A DNA stretch of 64,000 nucleotides from Massilia aurea (GTDB lineage: Bacteria > Pseudomonadota > Gammaproteobacteria > Burkholderiales > Burkholderiaceae_D). The stretch spans positions 62,001 to 126,000 of the forward strand of contig NZ_JANUGZ010000004.1 in NCBI RefSeq assembly GCF_024753205.1, written 5' to 3'. The notes under the pieces were generated by a model. The model was not told the DNA's origin. It ran no database searches and saw only the letters and a program-made list of their open reading frames with translations. Positions 42,499 to 51,622 of this stretch are shown here, piece after piece (positions within the stretch are counted from its first letter, which is position 1; each line of letters opens with the position of its first letter). A program made the translations under genes and the position numbers.

Positions 42499-42527
42499 TT
42501 TACGTTAACGTAACACGCGAGTATGAT
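42499..42527 (+). promoter_or_regulatory. Promoter of isovaleryl-CoA dehydrogenase gene with overlapping LiuR operator
   Basis: A -35 TTTACG (42499-42504), 17-bp spacer and -10 TATGAT (42522-42527) sit 48 bases upstream of the ATG. The perfect 14-bp palindrome TTACGTTAACGTAA (42500-42513) overlaps the -35, so a bound regulator would block polymerase. The match to copy 1 supports one regulator for both sites. Confidence 0.8.
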
Positions 42528-42574
42528 TGTCGCGCACCCCTTCTCAATTCACCACTGTTCACCGCGAGGACGAC

Positions 42575-43759
42575 ATGCTGCACCTTCCAGGCCTGACTTT
42601 TGACCATGGCGACGATATCGCCGCGCTGCGCGAAGCCGTCCAGCAATTTGCTGCCAGCGAAATTGCGCCGCGCGCGGCCGAGATAGACCGCAGCGACCAG
42701 TTCCCGATGGATTTGTGGAAGAAGATGGGCGAACTCGGCCTGCTGGGCATCACGGTGAGCGAGGAATACGGCGGCGCGAACATGGGCTACCTGGCCCACA
42801 TCGTGGCGATGGAAGAAATCTCGCGCGCCTCGGCCTCGGTCGGCCTGTCGTATGGCGCCCATTCGAACCTGTGCGTGAATCAGATCAAGCGCAACGGCAC
42901 CGAAGCGCAGAAGCAGCACTACCTGCCCAAGCTGATTTCGGGCGAACACATCGGCGCACTGGCGATGTCCGAGCCAAACGCCGGATCGGACGTGGTCAGC
43001 ATGCGCCTGCGCGCCGAGCTCAAGGGCGACCGCTACGTGCTCAACGGCACCAAGATGTGGATCACCAATGGTCCCGACGCCGACACGCTGGTCGTCTACG
43101 CCAAGACCGACCCCGAGGCAGGCGCGCGCGGCATGACCGCCTTCCTGATCGAAAAAGGATTCAAAGGGTTCTCGATCGCGCAAAAGCTCGACAAGCTGGG
43201 CATGCGCGGCTCGCACACGGGCGAACTCGTGTTCCAGGATTGCGAGGTACCCGTCGAGAACGTGCTGGGCGGCGTTGGCAAGGGCGTCAATGTCCTGATG
43301 TCGGGCCTGGACTTCGAGCGCACCGTGCTGTCGGGCGGCCCGCTGGGGATCATGTCGGCCTGCATGGACGTCGTGGTGCCGTACATCCACGACCGCAAGC
43401 AGTTCGGCCAGGCCATTGGCGAATTCCAGCTCATGCAGGGCAAGATCGCCGACATGTACTCGACCATGATGGCGTGCCGCGCCTATGTGTATGCAGTCGG
43501 CCAGGCCTGCGACCGTGCCAACGGCCCGGAGCAGATCCGCGCCCTGCGCAAGGACGCCGCCGGCGCCATCCTGTACAGCGCCGAAAAAGCCACGTGGATG
43601 GCCGGCGAAGCAATCCAGACGCTGGGCGGCAACGGCTACATCAATGAATACCCGGTCGGCCGCCTGTGGCGCGACGCCAAGCTGTACGAAATCGGCGCCG
43701 GCACCAGCGAGATCCGCCGCATGCTGATCGGCCGCGAGCTGTTCGGCGAGACCATGTAA
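42575..43759 (+). CDS. liuA: Isovaleryl-CoA dehydrogenase
   Basis: This 394-residue FAD enzyme oxidises isovaleryl-CoA to 3-methylcrotonyl-CoA in leucine catabolism. The start ATG 42575 follows GAGGA by four bases. FAD and substrate motifs include [10 protein letters not shown] and KMWITNG. The catalytic Glu is at residue 248 (LDFERTV), whereas the SCAD-type C-terminal position reads [10 protein letters not shown] with Gly in place of Glu. That swap is diagnostic of isovaleryl-CoA dehydrogenase rather than other acyl-CoA dehydrogenases. The promoter overlaps the LiuR palindrome. The usual next genes for methylcrotonyl-CoA carboxylase are not adjacent. Confidence 0.93.
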   Translation: MLHLPGLTFDHGDDIAALREAVQQFAASEIAPRAAEIDRSDQFPMDLWKKMGELGLLGITVSEEYGGANMGYLAHIVAMEEISRASASVGLSYGAHSNLCVNQIKRNGTEAQKQHYLPKLISGEHIGALAMSEPNAGSDVVSMRLRAELKGDRYVLNGTKMWITNGPDADTLVVYAKTDPEAGARGMTAFLIEKGFKGFSIAQKLDKLGMRGSHTGELVFQDCEVPVENVLGGVGKGVNVLMSGLDFERTVLSGGPLGIMSACMDVVVPYIHDRKQFGQAIGEFQLMQGKIADMYSTMMACRAYVYAVGQACDRANGPEQIRALRKDAAGAILYSAEKATWMAGEAIQTLGGNGYINEYPVGRLWRDAKLYEIGAGTSEIRRMLIGRELFGETM

Positions 43760-43784
43760 TCCTTCAGATCCGGAGACCCACACC

Positions 43785-44984
43785 ATGAACGATCCAGTCG
43801 TTATCGTCGGCGCCGCGCGCACCCCGATGGGCGCCTTCCAGGGCGATTTTTCCAGCAAGACCGCCAGTGACCTGGGCGCCGTCGCGATCCAGGCCGCCGT
43901 GCAGCGCGCCGGCGTCGATCCTGCCGCTGTCGAACACGTCTACTTCGGCAACTGCCTGATGGCTGGCCAGGGCCAGGCCCCGGCGCGCCAGGCGCTGATC
44001 AAGGCCGGCCTGCCGATGTCCACCGGCGCCGTGACGCTCTCCAAGATGTGCGGCTCGGCGATGCAGGCGGCGATCTTCGCGCACGACCAGCTGGTGGCCG
44101 GCAGCGCCGACGTCGTGGTTGCGGGCGGCATGGAATCGATGACCGGCGCGCCCTACCTGATCCCCAAGGCGCGCGGCGGCTACCGCATCGGCCACGCGCC
44201 AATGTTCGACCACATGATGCTCGACGGCCTCGAAGACGCCTACTCGCGCAACGAAAAAACCGGTGAAGGCCGCTCGATGGGCACCTTCGCCGAAGAGTGC
44301 GTGGCCAGCTACGGCTTCACGCGCGAAGAGCAGGACAACTTCGCGATCGCCTCGGTCAAGCGCGCGCAGGCCGCCAGCACGGACGGCGGTTTTGACTGGG
44401 AAATCGCACCCGTCACCGTCACCAGCCGCGCCGGCGAGACCGTCATCGACAAGGACGAAGGCCCACTCAAGGCCAAGATCGACAAGATCCCGTCATTGAA
44501 ACCCGCGTTCAAGAAGGATGGCACGGTCACCGCTGCCTCGTCGTCGTCGATCAACGACGGCGCCGCCGCCCTTGTGATGATGCGTGAGTCGACCGCCAAA
44601 GAACTGGGCCTGACGCCGATCGCGCGCGTGCTCGGTCACGCCACCCATGCGCAGGAGCCGAACCTGTTTACCACCGCCCCGATCGGCGCGATGCAGAAGC
44701 TCTTCAAGAAAACCGGTTGGACCGCGGGCGACGTCGACCTGTACGAGATCAACGAAGCGTTTGCCGCGGTGCCGATGGCGGCGATGCGCGACCTGGCCAT
44801 CCCGCACGAGAAGGTCAATGTGCACGGCGGCGCCTGCGCGCTGGGCCACCCGATCGGCGCCTCCGGTGCGCGCATCGTCGTCACGCTGCTCGGCGCGCTC
44901 AAGCGCACCGGCGGCAAGCGCGGTGTGGCAGCGCTGTGCATCGGCGGCGGCGAAGCCACGGCGATGGCGATCGAGCTGGTGTAA
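43785..44984 (+). CDS. Acetyl-CoA C-acetyltransferase (thiolase)
   Basis: This 399-residue thiolase catalyses the reversible acetyl-CoA/acetoacetyl-CoA reaction. The acylation nucleophile is Cys89 (SKMCGSAMQA), His355 lies in GGACALGHPIGASGAR, and the second catalytic cysteine is Cys385 (ALCIGGGEAT). It follows the isovaleryl-CoA dehydrogenase by 25 bases on the same strand. Acetoacetate from leucine breakdown would give its substrate. In other species this step is often in the same regulon; here it is in the same likely operon. Confidence 0.93.
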   Translation: MNDPVVIVGAARTPMGAFQGDFSSKTASDLGAVAIQAAVQRAGVDPAAVEHVYFGNCLMAGQGQAPARQALIKAGLPMSTGAVTLSKMCGSAMQAAIFAHDQLVAGSADVVVAGGMESMTGAPYLIPKARGGYRIGHAPMFDHMMLDGLEDAYSRNEKTGEGRSMGTFAEECVASYGFTREEQDNFAIASVKRAQAASTDGGFDWEIAPVTVTSRAGETVIDKDEGPLKAKIDKIPSLKPAFKKDGTVTAASSSSINDGAAALVMMRESTAKELGLTPIARVLGHATHAQEPNLFTTAPIGAMQKLFKKTGWTAGDVDLYEINEAFAAVPMAAMRDLAIPHEKVNVHGGACALGHPIGASGARIVVTLLGALKRTGGKRGVAALCIGGGEATAMAIELV

Positions 44985-45069
44985 GCCCGCCCGCGATGCG
45001 CTGCAACGATGAACAAAGCATGCGACTATTGAAGGTCTTGTTCTACCAACCCTTCACAAGGAGCACAGC

Positions 45070-45738
45070 ATGCCCACTGTATTGATCGTCGGCGCCTCGC
45101 GCGGCATTGGCCATGAAATGGCCGCCCAATATCGCCAGGACGGCTGGCGCGTCATCGCCACCGCACGCAAGCAGGAAGACTGCGATGGCCTCGTCGCGCT
45201 GGGCGCCGAAGCGCACCAGCTCGACGTGCTCGATGCCGAATCGATCGCCGCGCTGGCCTGGCGCCTGGACGACGAAAAAATCGACAGCGCCTGGCTGGTG
45301 GCCGGCGTATATGGCCCGGCCCACGGGAGCTTCCCGACCGGCCCTGAATTCGACGCCGTCATGCACACCAATGTGCTCTCGGCGATGCGCCTGATCCCGA
45401 TCGTCGCGCCGTTGCTGGCCGACTCAAAAGGCAAGCTGGCGGTGCTCTCGTCGCGCATGGGCTCCATCGGCGAGCGCTCGGGCACTGACGGCACGCTGTA
45501 CCGCGCCAGCAAGGCCGCGCTGAACTCAGTGCTCAAGGACGCCTCGATCACCTACGGCGCGCAAGGCGTGACCTGCATCGCCTTCCATCCGGGCTGGGTC
45601 CAGACCGATATGGGCGGCAGCGGCGCAGCGCTCACCGTGCACGACAGCGTGCGCGATCTGCGCGCCACGCTGGCCACGGTGGACGCAGGCGCCAATGGCA
45701 GTTTCCTGAACCACGACGGCGAGCCGATCGCCTGGTAA
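45070..45738 (+). CDS. Short-chain dehydrogenase/reductase
   Basis: This 222-residue SDR-family oxidoreductase has the Rossmann motif VGASRGIGHEMA and the active-site YRASKAALNSV. The NNAG element is replaced by WLVAGVYG. It resembles C-factor-like SDRs rather than a dedicated hydroxyacyl-CoA dehydrogenase. It starts at 45070 with AAGGAG about ten bases before, and lies 85 bases downstream of the thiolase gene and 19 bases upstream of the second acyl-CoA dehydrogenase. The substrate is unknown. Confidence 0.85.
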   Translation: MPTVLIVGASRGIGHEMAAQYRQDGWRVIATARKQEDCDGLVALGAEAHQLDVLDAESIAALAWRLDDEKIDSAWLVAGVYGPAHGSFPTGPEFDAVMHTNVLSAMRLIPIVAPLLADSKGKLAVLSSRMGSIGERSGTDGTLYRASKAALNSVLKDASITYGAQGVTCIAFHPGWVQTDMGGSGAALTVHDSVRDLRATLATVDAGANGSFLNHDGEPIAW

Positions 45739-45757
45739 CACACGATAACGAGACCCC

Positions 45758-46885
45758 ATGATCCTGTCCGACGAACACCAGATGATCCGTGACGCCCTGC
45801 GCAGCTTTGCCCAGGAGCGTCTGGCCCCCAACGCTGCGCGCTGGGACCGTGAGCACCACTTCCCGCGCGAAGAATTGCAGGAACTAGCGGCGCTGGGCGC
45901 CTTCGGCGTGGCAGTGCCGGAGCAGTATGGCGGCGCCGGCCTGGATTATGTGGCGCTCGCGCTGGTACTCGAAGAAATCGCGGCCGGTGACGGCGGCGTC
46001 TCGACCATCATCTCGGTCAACAACTGCCCGGTGTGCAGCATCGCGATGATGTACGCGAGCGAAGCGCAGAAACAGCAGTGGCTGCGGCCCCTGGCGCAGG
46101 GCGAGCTGCTGGGCGCGTTCGCGCTGACCGAGCCGCACACGGGCAGTGACGCTGCCGCGCTGCGCACGACCGCCACGCGCGATGGCGAGCATTACGTCAT
46201 CAACGGCACCAAGCAGTTCATCACCAGCGGCAAATACGGCGACGTGGCGATCGTCATGGCCGTCACCGACAAGGCGGCCGGCAAGAAGGGCATCAGCGCG
46301 TTCTGGGTGCCGACCAACACGCCTGGCTACATCGTGGCCGGCGTCGAACACAAGATGGGCCAGCACTCGTCGGACACGGCGCAGATCGTGTTCGACAATT
46401 GCCGCATCCCGCTGGAAAACCTGATCGGCGAAGAAGGCATGGGCTACAAGATCGCGCTGTCGGGCCTGGAGGGCGGGCGCATCGGCATCGCCTCGCAGGC
46501 AGTGGGCATGGCGCGCGCCGCGTACGAGGCCGCGCTGGCGTATGCGAAAGACCGCGAAAGCTTCGGCAAGGCGATCTTCGAGCACCAGGCGGTGCAGTTC
46601 CGCCTGGCCGAGATGGCGATGAAGATCGAGGCGGCGCGCCAGCTGATCCTGCATGCGGCGTCGATGAAGGATGCCGGCCTGCCCTGCCTGAAGGAAGCCG
46701 CAATGGCCAAGCTGTTCGCATCCGAAATGGCCGAGCGCGTGGTGTCCGATGCGATGCAGGTCTTCGGCGGCTACGGGTATGTCGCCGACTTCCCGGTCGA
46801 GCGCATCTACCGCGATGTGCGCGTGTGCCAGATCTACGAAGGCACCAGCGACATCCAGAAGATCCTGATCGCCCGCGCATTGTGA
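45758..46885 (+). CDS. Acyl-CoA dehydrogenase (short-chain type)
   Basis: This 375-residue acyl-CoA dehydrogenase carries the signatures ALTEPHTGSDAAAL and KQFITSGKYG, and the catalytic glutamate at the classical C-terminal position (IYEGTSDIQKILIARAL). That distinguishes it from the isovaleryl-CoA enzyme encoded at 42575-43759 and places it with butyryl/short-chain or branched-chain members. It lies in the same co-directional cluster and overlaps the following GNAT gene by four bases (GTGA). Confidence 0.9.
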   Translation: MILSDEHQMIRDALRSFAQERLAPNAARWDREHHFPREELQELAALGAFGVAVPEQYGGAGLDYVALALVLEEIAAGDGGVSTIISVNNCPVCSIAMMYASEAQKQQWLRPLAQGELLGAFALTEPHTGSDAAALRTTATRDGEHYVINGTKQFITSGKYGDVAIVMAVTDKAAGKKGISAFWVPTNTPGYIVAGVEHKMGQHSSDTAQIVFDNCRIPLENLIGEEGMGYKIALSGLEGGRIGIASQAVGMARAAYEAALAYAKDRESFGKAIFEHQAVQFRLAEMAMKIEAARQLILHAASMKDAGLPCLKEAAMAKLFASEMAERVVSDAMQVFGGYGYVADFPVERIYRDVRVCQIYEGTSDIQKILIARAL

Positions 46886-47430
46886 ACGGGCCGTTGACCC
46901 TGCAGGCGCTGGTGCCGGAACAGCTGCCGCAGCTGTTCATGTACCTCGACGACCAGCTGCAGGAAAACGGGCGCGGCGCCGTGCCGCTGTTCCAGCCCAT
47001 CTCGCGCGGGCAGTCGCGCCTGCCGCCCGACAAGGCGGCGTCGTTTGCCGCCAGTTTCACCGTGCCGTTCGGCCAGCCGCGCTGGCGCCGCATGTGGCTC
47101 GCGCTCGATGCCCGGGGCGAGATCGCCGGCCACGTCGACCTGCGCGCGCGGCCTGAAATTGCGGCCTACCACCGCGCGCTGCTGGGCATGGGCGTGCACC
47201 GCGACCACCGCCGCGCAGGCCTGGGCCGCCAGCTGGTCGAGCACGCGCTGGCGTGGGCCAGCATCACGCCGCCACTCGAATGGGTCGACCTGGATGTCCT
47301 GTCGGGCAATCTGGCGGCGCGCCGGCTGTACGAGCGCGCCGGGTTCGTCGTCACCGGCGAGGTGTATGACCTGTACCGGATCGACGGCGAGTCGCACGGC
47401 TCGGTGACGATGAGCCGGCGCCTTCGCTGA
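46882..47430 (+). CDS. GNAT-family N-acetyltransferase
   Basis: This 182-residue GNAT acetyltransferase starts at a GTG overlapping the acyl-CoA dehydrogenase stop (GTGA). The core is visible in the acetyl-CoA loop GVHRDHRRAGLGRQLVEHALAWA and in LDVLSGNLAARRLYERAGF. The tight coupling suggests a link to the acyl-CoA operon, but the acceptor is unknown. It is convergent with the next gene, five bases away. Confidence 0.85.
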   Translation: MNGPLTLQALVPEQLPQLFMYLDDQLQENGRGAVPLFQPISRGQSRLPPDKAASFAASFTVPFGQPRWRRMWLALDARGEIAGHVDLRARPEIAAYHRALLGMGVHRDHRRAGLGRQLVEHALAWASITPPLEWVDLDVLSGNLAARRLYERAGFVVTGEVYDLYRIDGESHGSVTMSRRLR

Positions 47431-47435
47431 CCGCT

Positions 47436-48473
47436 CTACGACACGGCCGCTTCGAGCAGCGTGATCGTCTGCGCGTGTGTGTCGAGCGTTGCGCGCACGC
47501 CCATGGGCAGCGTGAACTGGTTGCGGATATGCCCGATCGAATAACCGCTCACTGCCGGAATCACCAGCGGATGCAGGTGCAATGCCAGCGTGCGTTCGAG
47601 CGTCAATGACACGTCCTCGTGTTCCGGCCCGCAGTTCTGGCAAATCCCCACCACCACCCCGGCTGCATTGGCAAAGCCCCCGGCCAGGTCGAGCTGCGTC
47701 ATCCAGCGGTCGATGCGGTACGGCGCCTCGTTGACGTCTTCCAGGAACAGGATGCTGTTGCCGATATCAGCCGCATACGGCGTGCCGGCCAGCGCCGCGA
47801 CCATCGACAGGTTGCCGCCCATGAGCGGCCCCGTGGCCACGCCGTGCGTGAAGGTATGGATGCCAAAGTGCGGCTCTTGCGCGGCGCGTTCGGCATTTTC
47901 AAGGGACATCGGAATCGTGTAGGTCGCCTGCGGTTCGGTCAGCACTGCCATCATGTGCTGCGTCGCATAGGCGGTCAGCGTTGACGAGGCCACCGGTCCA
48001 TGGAACGTCACGAGGCCGGTCTGCTTGAAGATCGCCAGGTGCAGCGCCGTGATATCGGAATACCCGATCAGCACTTTCGGATTACGACGGATCAGCGCGT
48101 AATCCAGCCCGGACAACAGCGAGATGCAGCCCGAGCCACCGCGGATCGGCCAGATCGCCGTGACCTCGGGATCGGCAAACATCGCATGCAGGTCGGCCAG
48201 GCGCTGCTGGACTGAGCCTGCGTAATTGCCGAACACCTCGCGCAGATAGGCGCCGGGTTTGACCCTGAAACCCAGCGCCTCGATATTGCGCACAGCCTTC
48301 TCGATGGCGGCATCGTTCGTGTAGCCGCCCGGTGCGATCAGGCCGACGACGTCGCCCCGGCGCAGGCGTGGAGGTTTGATGAGCATAGGTCGCGAAGAAG
48401 GACGCGCAGCAGCTGATGCAGTCACAGACATGGCGGCGGCAATGGCACCGAAGTTGCGCCGGCTGATCTTCAT
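47436..48473 (-). CDS. S66 LD-carboxypeptidase with a twin-arginine signal
   Basis: This 345-residue peptidase of family S66 (LdcA-like) cleaves the L,D bond of murein tetrapeptides to tripeptides. Family motifs are VVGLIAPGGY, IRGGSGCISLLSGLDYALIRRNPKVLIGYSDITALH with nucleophile Ser139 in GYSDIT, HGPVASST, and the catalytic Glu/His region near the end (IPAVSGYSIGHIRNQF). Cytosolic LdcA normally lacks a signal. Here residues 4-7 read SRRNFG, followed by a hydrophobic stretch and AAARP, i.e. a twin-arginine signal, so periplasmic export through TatABC is likely. Confidence 0.85.
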   Translation of the reverse strand: MKISRRNFGAIAAAMSVTASAAARPSSRPMLIKPPRLRRGDVVGLIAPGGYTNDAAIEKAVRNIEALGFRVKPGAYLREVFGNYAGSVQQRLADLHAMFADPEVTAIWPIRGGSGCISLLSGLDYALIRRNPKVLIGYSDITALHLAIFKQTGLVTFHGPVASSTLTAYATQHMMAVLTEPQATYTIPMSLENAERAAQEPHFGIHTFTHGVATGPLMGGNLSMVAALAGTPYAADIGNSILFLEDVNEAPYRIDRWMTQLDLAGGFANAAGVVVGICQNCGPEHEDVSLTLERTLALHLHPLVIPAVSGYSIGHIRNQFTLPMGVRATLDTHAQTITLLEAAVS

Positions 48474-48499
48474 GCGTCCTATCCAATCAAGTTATCGTC

Positions 48500-48519
48500 G
48501 TTCCCGCGGAGGCGGGAAC
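48500..48519. repeat. GTTCCCGC-N4-GCGGGAAC palindrome (REP-like)
   Basis: An 8-bp perfect stem with a GGAG loop lies between the LD-carboxypeptidase start and the end of the TonB receptor gene. Sequences of this kind (GTTCCCGC...GCGGGAAC) are dispersed repeats in many proteobacteria and can act as terminators; only one copy is seen here. Confidence 0.5.
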
Positions 48520-48556
48520 CCAAGTGTGCATGCACCTCGGCTGGTCACAGCTGCGA

Positions 48557-51412
48557 TCAGAAGAACTTGTAGGTCGCCATCATCGTAAACGAACGGCCAC
48601 GCGGATCGGCTACGCGCGGCTCCCAGCTGCTGCCGGCGCCCGTGTTGCTGTCGTAGGTGATCGCGAACGGTGGATCTTCATCCAGGATGTTCTTGATGCC
48701 GGCGGTGAGCGTCAGGTTCTTGAAGCCCGTGTAGTTCGCGGTCAGGTGGAAGATCGAGTAATCGTCCACCTTGCTGTTGTACTCGGACGGCTTGATGCGG
48801 CCGCTGGCCACGCCTGGCAGCACCTGGTCGGTGTACCCCGAGCGGAAGATATTCTGCAGCATGCCGCTCCAGTTGCCGTACTTGTAGGTCACGTAGGCGC
48901 TGTGCTTCCACTTCAGGCCCAGGTCGCCGGTGTACAGGAAGCGGCCGATTTCGCTCTCGCCGAATTCGGCGTTCTTCGTGGCGCGTGACTTCTTCTCGAG
49001 CAGGCGCGAACCGTCGATGCCGATGCCCCAGATCGAACCGATGCTGAACTTGCCGGTCATGCGGGCGCCGACTTCGAGGCCGCGCGTGATGCGCTCGCCG
49101 GCATTGAGCCAGCGCTGGTCGATCTCGGTCAGGTTGCCGGCGGCGTCGCGGATGAACTGGTCCTGGAACAGGCTGTAGTTCGCGATCATGGTCACCGCGT
49201 TGAACGAGTCGATCGTGTTTTCCTTGCGGATTTCCCACAGGTCGGCATTGGCCGAGAAGCCGCCGGCCGGCTCGAACACGACGCCCAGGCTGGCCTGCTT
49301 GGCCGTTTCCGGACCCAGTGTGTTCTTGCCGCCGGTGAGAACGACCGGATTGACGGCTTGGCAACCGGCGACTGCGGTGTCGACACGGCCACTCGGGCAG
49401 GTAGCCGGATCGGCCAGGTCCTTGCCAACATACTGGCTCTCGGTCACGCCGTTGAACAGCTGGTTGAACGACGGCGCGCGGAAGCCCTCGTTGTACGAAC
49501 CGCGGAACATCAGTTGCGGGATCGGCTGGTAGCGGAACGACACCTTCGGATTGGTCGTCGCGCCAAAGCCCGTGTAATCGTCGCGGCGGATGGCGAAGGT
49601 CAGCTCCAGCGCCTGCGTGACCGGCACCAGCATCTCGGCATACACGGCCTTGATGTCGCGGCTCACCTTCGGCAACGCGTTGACGTCATCGAACGGCGCA
49701 TTCAGGATCGCCGGGCGCGCGCTGACGGCGCGCAGGTCGCCATTGAACTTGTATTCTTCGCGGCGCAGGTCGGTGCCCAGCGCCATCATCACGGCGCCAG
49801 CGGGCAGCTTGAAGATTTCACCCGACAGCGCAGCGTCGAACTGGGTCAGCGTGGTTTTACCGCCGTACATGACGACGCCGGCGGCCGAGGTGGCGCGAAT
49901 CGCATCGATCGCGGCCTGGCTCTGGGTCTGGCCCGGCAGCAGGAACGGGTTGACGATGCCCGAGCCGAGCACATCGCGCAGCGCCACCGTGTAGTTGTAG
50001 CCGGTGCCCAGCAGCGACTCCGATTCGCTGTAGGCGCGCGACAGGCCGACGCGGTAATCGTAGCGGTTGCCGAACAGGGTCAGCGGCCCATCGGCGCCCA
50101 CCAGCACGCGGCTGGCCTTGGTCTCGGTGGTGATCTCGCGGTTGCCGCACTCCATGCAGCGCCAGCGGTACGCGATCGGCAAGCCGTAGTTGGCCGAAAT
50201 GCCGGGGAAGTTCTTGACCAGTGCGTTGTAGACGTCGTTGTAGGCCGCGCCCGTGCTCGGGTAGAACGAGCTCGGACCGAAGGTCGACGCCGATGGCGAA
50301 ATCTGGTTCGGCGAGAAGCGCTTGGAGACTTCGACGCGCGAGGCGACGCCTTCGGCGAACAGCTCGTGCTCGCCGATGCGGAAGGTGGCGCGGCCCAGCG
50401 CATTGGTGTTCTTGACCGGCTGCTGCAGCACGGCCGCGCGGCCCGTATCCCAGGCGCAGCCATAGGCGGCGCCCGGCGTGTCCCACAGCTTTTCGTCGTA
50501 CGCGCCCATGCCGTCGATGCTGTCGCAGCCGGCGCCGCCGGGCAGGTCGAGGAGGCTAATGCCGTTGTAGGCAACGCTGCTGCCCGGCAGGGTCGGGCCG
50601 GTACCGGTGCGAGAGAGCAGCGTCGGCGCCAGCGTCGTGGCGAAGATATTACCGCTCGGCGTACCGCGCGTATCGACCGACACGCCGCGGTTCGGCTGGA
50701 AGGTGTTGACGAAATCGCGCTGGTTGCCGCGCAGCGCCTTGTTCTCGCTGTGCGACAGCGTCGCCAGCACGTTCCAGCCTTGCGTGTCGAGGTCGCCCCA
50801 GCCACCGGTGAGGCTGGCGCGGCCGATTTCGCCGCCGCTCGCCTCGGCCACGTCGGTAAAGGCTTGCGCTTCCAGGCCCTTGTAGTTCTTGCGCAGGATG
50901 AAGTTGATCACGCCGCCGATGGCGTCGGTGCCGTACACGGCCGACGCGCCATCCTTGAGCACTTCGACGCGCTCGACCGCCGCCATCGGGATCGAATTCA
51001 GGTCGACCGCCGAGCCCTTCATGCCGTGCGTCGCCACGCGCCGGCCGTTAAGTAGCACCAGCGTCGAATCGGAACCCTGGCCGCGCAGGTTGGCGCTGGA
51101 GGCGCCGTTGTTGCCGCGCTGGGCGCCCGAGGTCACGTCGGCGTTCGAGGCCAGATTGTCCGAGCCATTGCCGTTGATGTTCAGCGTGGCGATGAGTTGC
51201 TCGGCTGTGACGATGCCCTGGTCTTCGATCTGCTTGCGCGAAATGATTTCAACCGGCAGCGCGCCCTCCTTGGCGATACGCTTGATGCTCGAGCCGGTGA
51301 TTTCCACCCGATGCATCGACGTGTCGGTTTGCGCTTGCGCCACGAGCGGCATGGCAGCAGGGGCAACCGCCCCCATCACGGCAATCAGCTGGGCCAGTTT
51401 CTTCAATTTCAC
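48557..51412 (-). CDS. TonB-dependent outer-membrane receptor
   Basis: This 951-residue TonB-dependent receptor has a signal peptide (MKLKKLAQLIAVMGAVAPAAMPLVAQAQ, start GTG 51412 with GGAGA upstream), a plug domain from about residue 40 (LPVEIISRKQIEDQGI, RGQGSDSTLVLLNGRRV, GTDAIGGVINFILR) and a long C-terminal barrel ending in aromatic MATYKFF. The VEITGSSIKR segment just after the signal resembles the TonB box. The ligand cannot be read. It is close to an orphan peptide-type solute-binding protein, so peptide uptake is one possibility. An imperfect palindrome TCACAA-TT-TTGTGA lies at 51539-51552 upstream. Confidence 0.92.
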   Translation of the reverse strand: MKLKKLAQLIAVMGAVAPAAMPLVAQAQTDTSMHRVEITGSSIKRIAKEGALPVEIISRKQIEDQGIVTAEQLIATLNINGNGSDNLASNADVTSGAQRGNNGASSANLRGQGSDSTLVLLNGRRVATHGMKGSAVDLNSIPMAAVERVEVLKDGASAVYGTDAIGGVINFILRKNYKGLEAQAFTDVAEASGGEIGRASLTGGWGDLDTQGWNVLATLSHSENKALRGNQRDFVNTFQPNRGVSVDTRGTPSGNIFATTLAPTLLSRTGTGPTLPGSSVAYNGISLLDLPGGAGCDSIDGMGAYDEKLWDTPGAAYGCAWDTGRAAVLQQPVKNTNALGRATFRIGEHELFAEGVASRVEVSKRFSPNQISPSASTFGPSSFYPSTGAAYNDVYNALVKNFPGISANYGLPIAYRWRCMECGNREITTETKASRVLVGADGPLTLFGNRYDYRVGLSRAYSESESLLGTGYNYTVALRDVLGSGIVNPFLLPGQTQSQAAIDAIRATSAAGVVMYGGKTTLTQFDAALSGEIFKLPAGAVMMALGTDLRREEYKFNGDLRAVSARPAILNAPFDDVNALPKVSRDIKAVYAEMLVPVTQALELTFAIRRDDYTGFGATTNPKVSFRYQPIPQLMFRGSYNEGFRAPSFNQLFNGVTESQYVGKDLADPATCPSGRVDTAVAGCQAVNPVVLTGGKNTLGPETAKQASLGVVFEPAGGFSANADLWEIRKENTIDSFNAVTMIANYSLFQDQFIRDAAGNLTEIDQRWLNAGERITRGLEVGARMTGKFSIGSIWGIGIDGSRLLEKKSRATKNAEFGESEIGRFLYTGDLGLKWKHSAYVTYKYGNWSGMLQNIFRSGYTDQVLPGVASGRIKPSEYNSKVDDYSIFHLTANYTGFKNLTLTAGIKNILDEDPPFAITYDSNTGAGSSWEPRVADPRGRSFTMMATYKFF

Positions 51413-51622
51413 GATGTTTCTCCTTGCGTTCCGGGGCGGTCGTCGGCCGGCGATGCGGTGCATTGCACTGCGCCGGCCTGCGTGTCGCATGCCAAGTTGA
51501 TTCTTGGCATTACGTTATGTTTTCAATTCAGAGTACGCTCACAATTTTGTGACAAGCCAATGAATTATCCGGAGGGGAGTATAACCAGCGGGAATATTTT
51601 CTTGCGGAAAAACTAACGGAAT

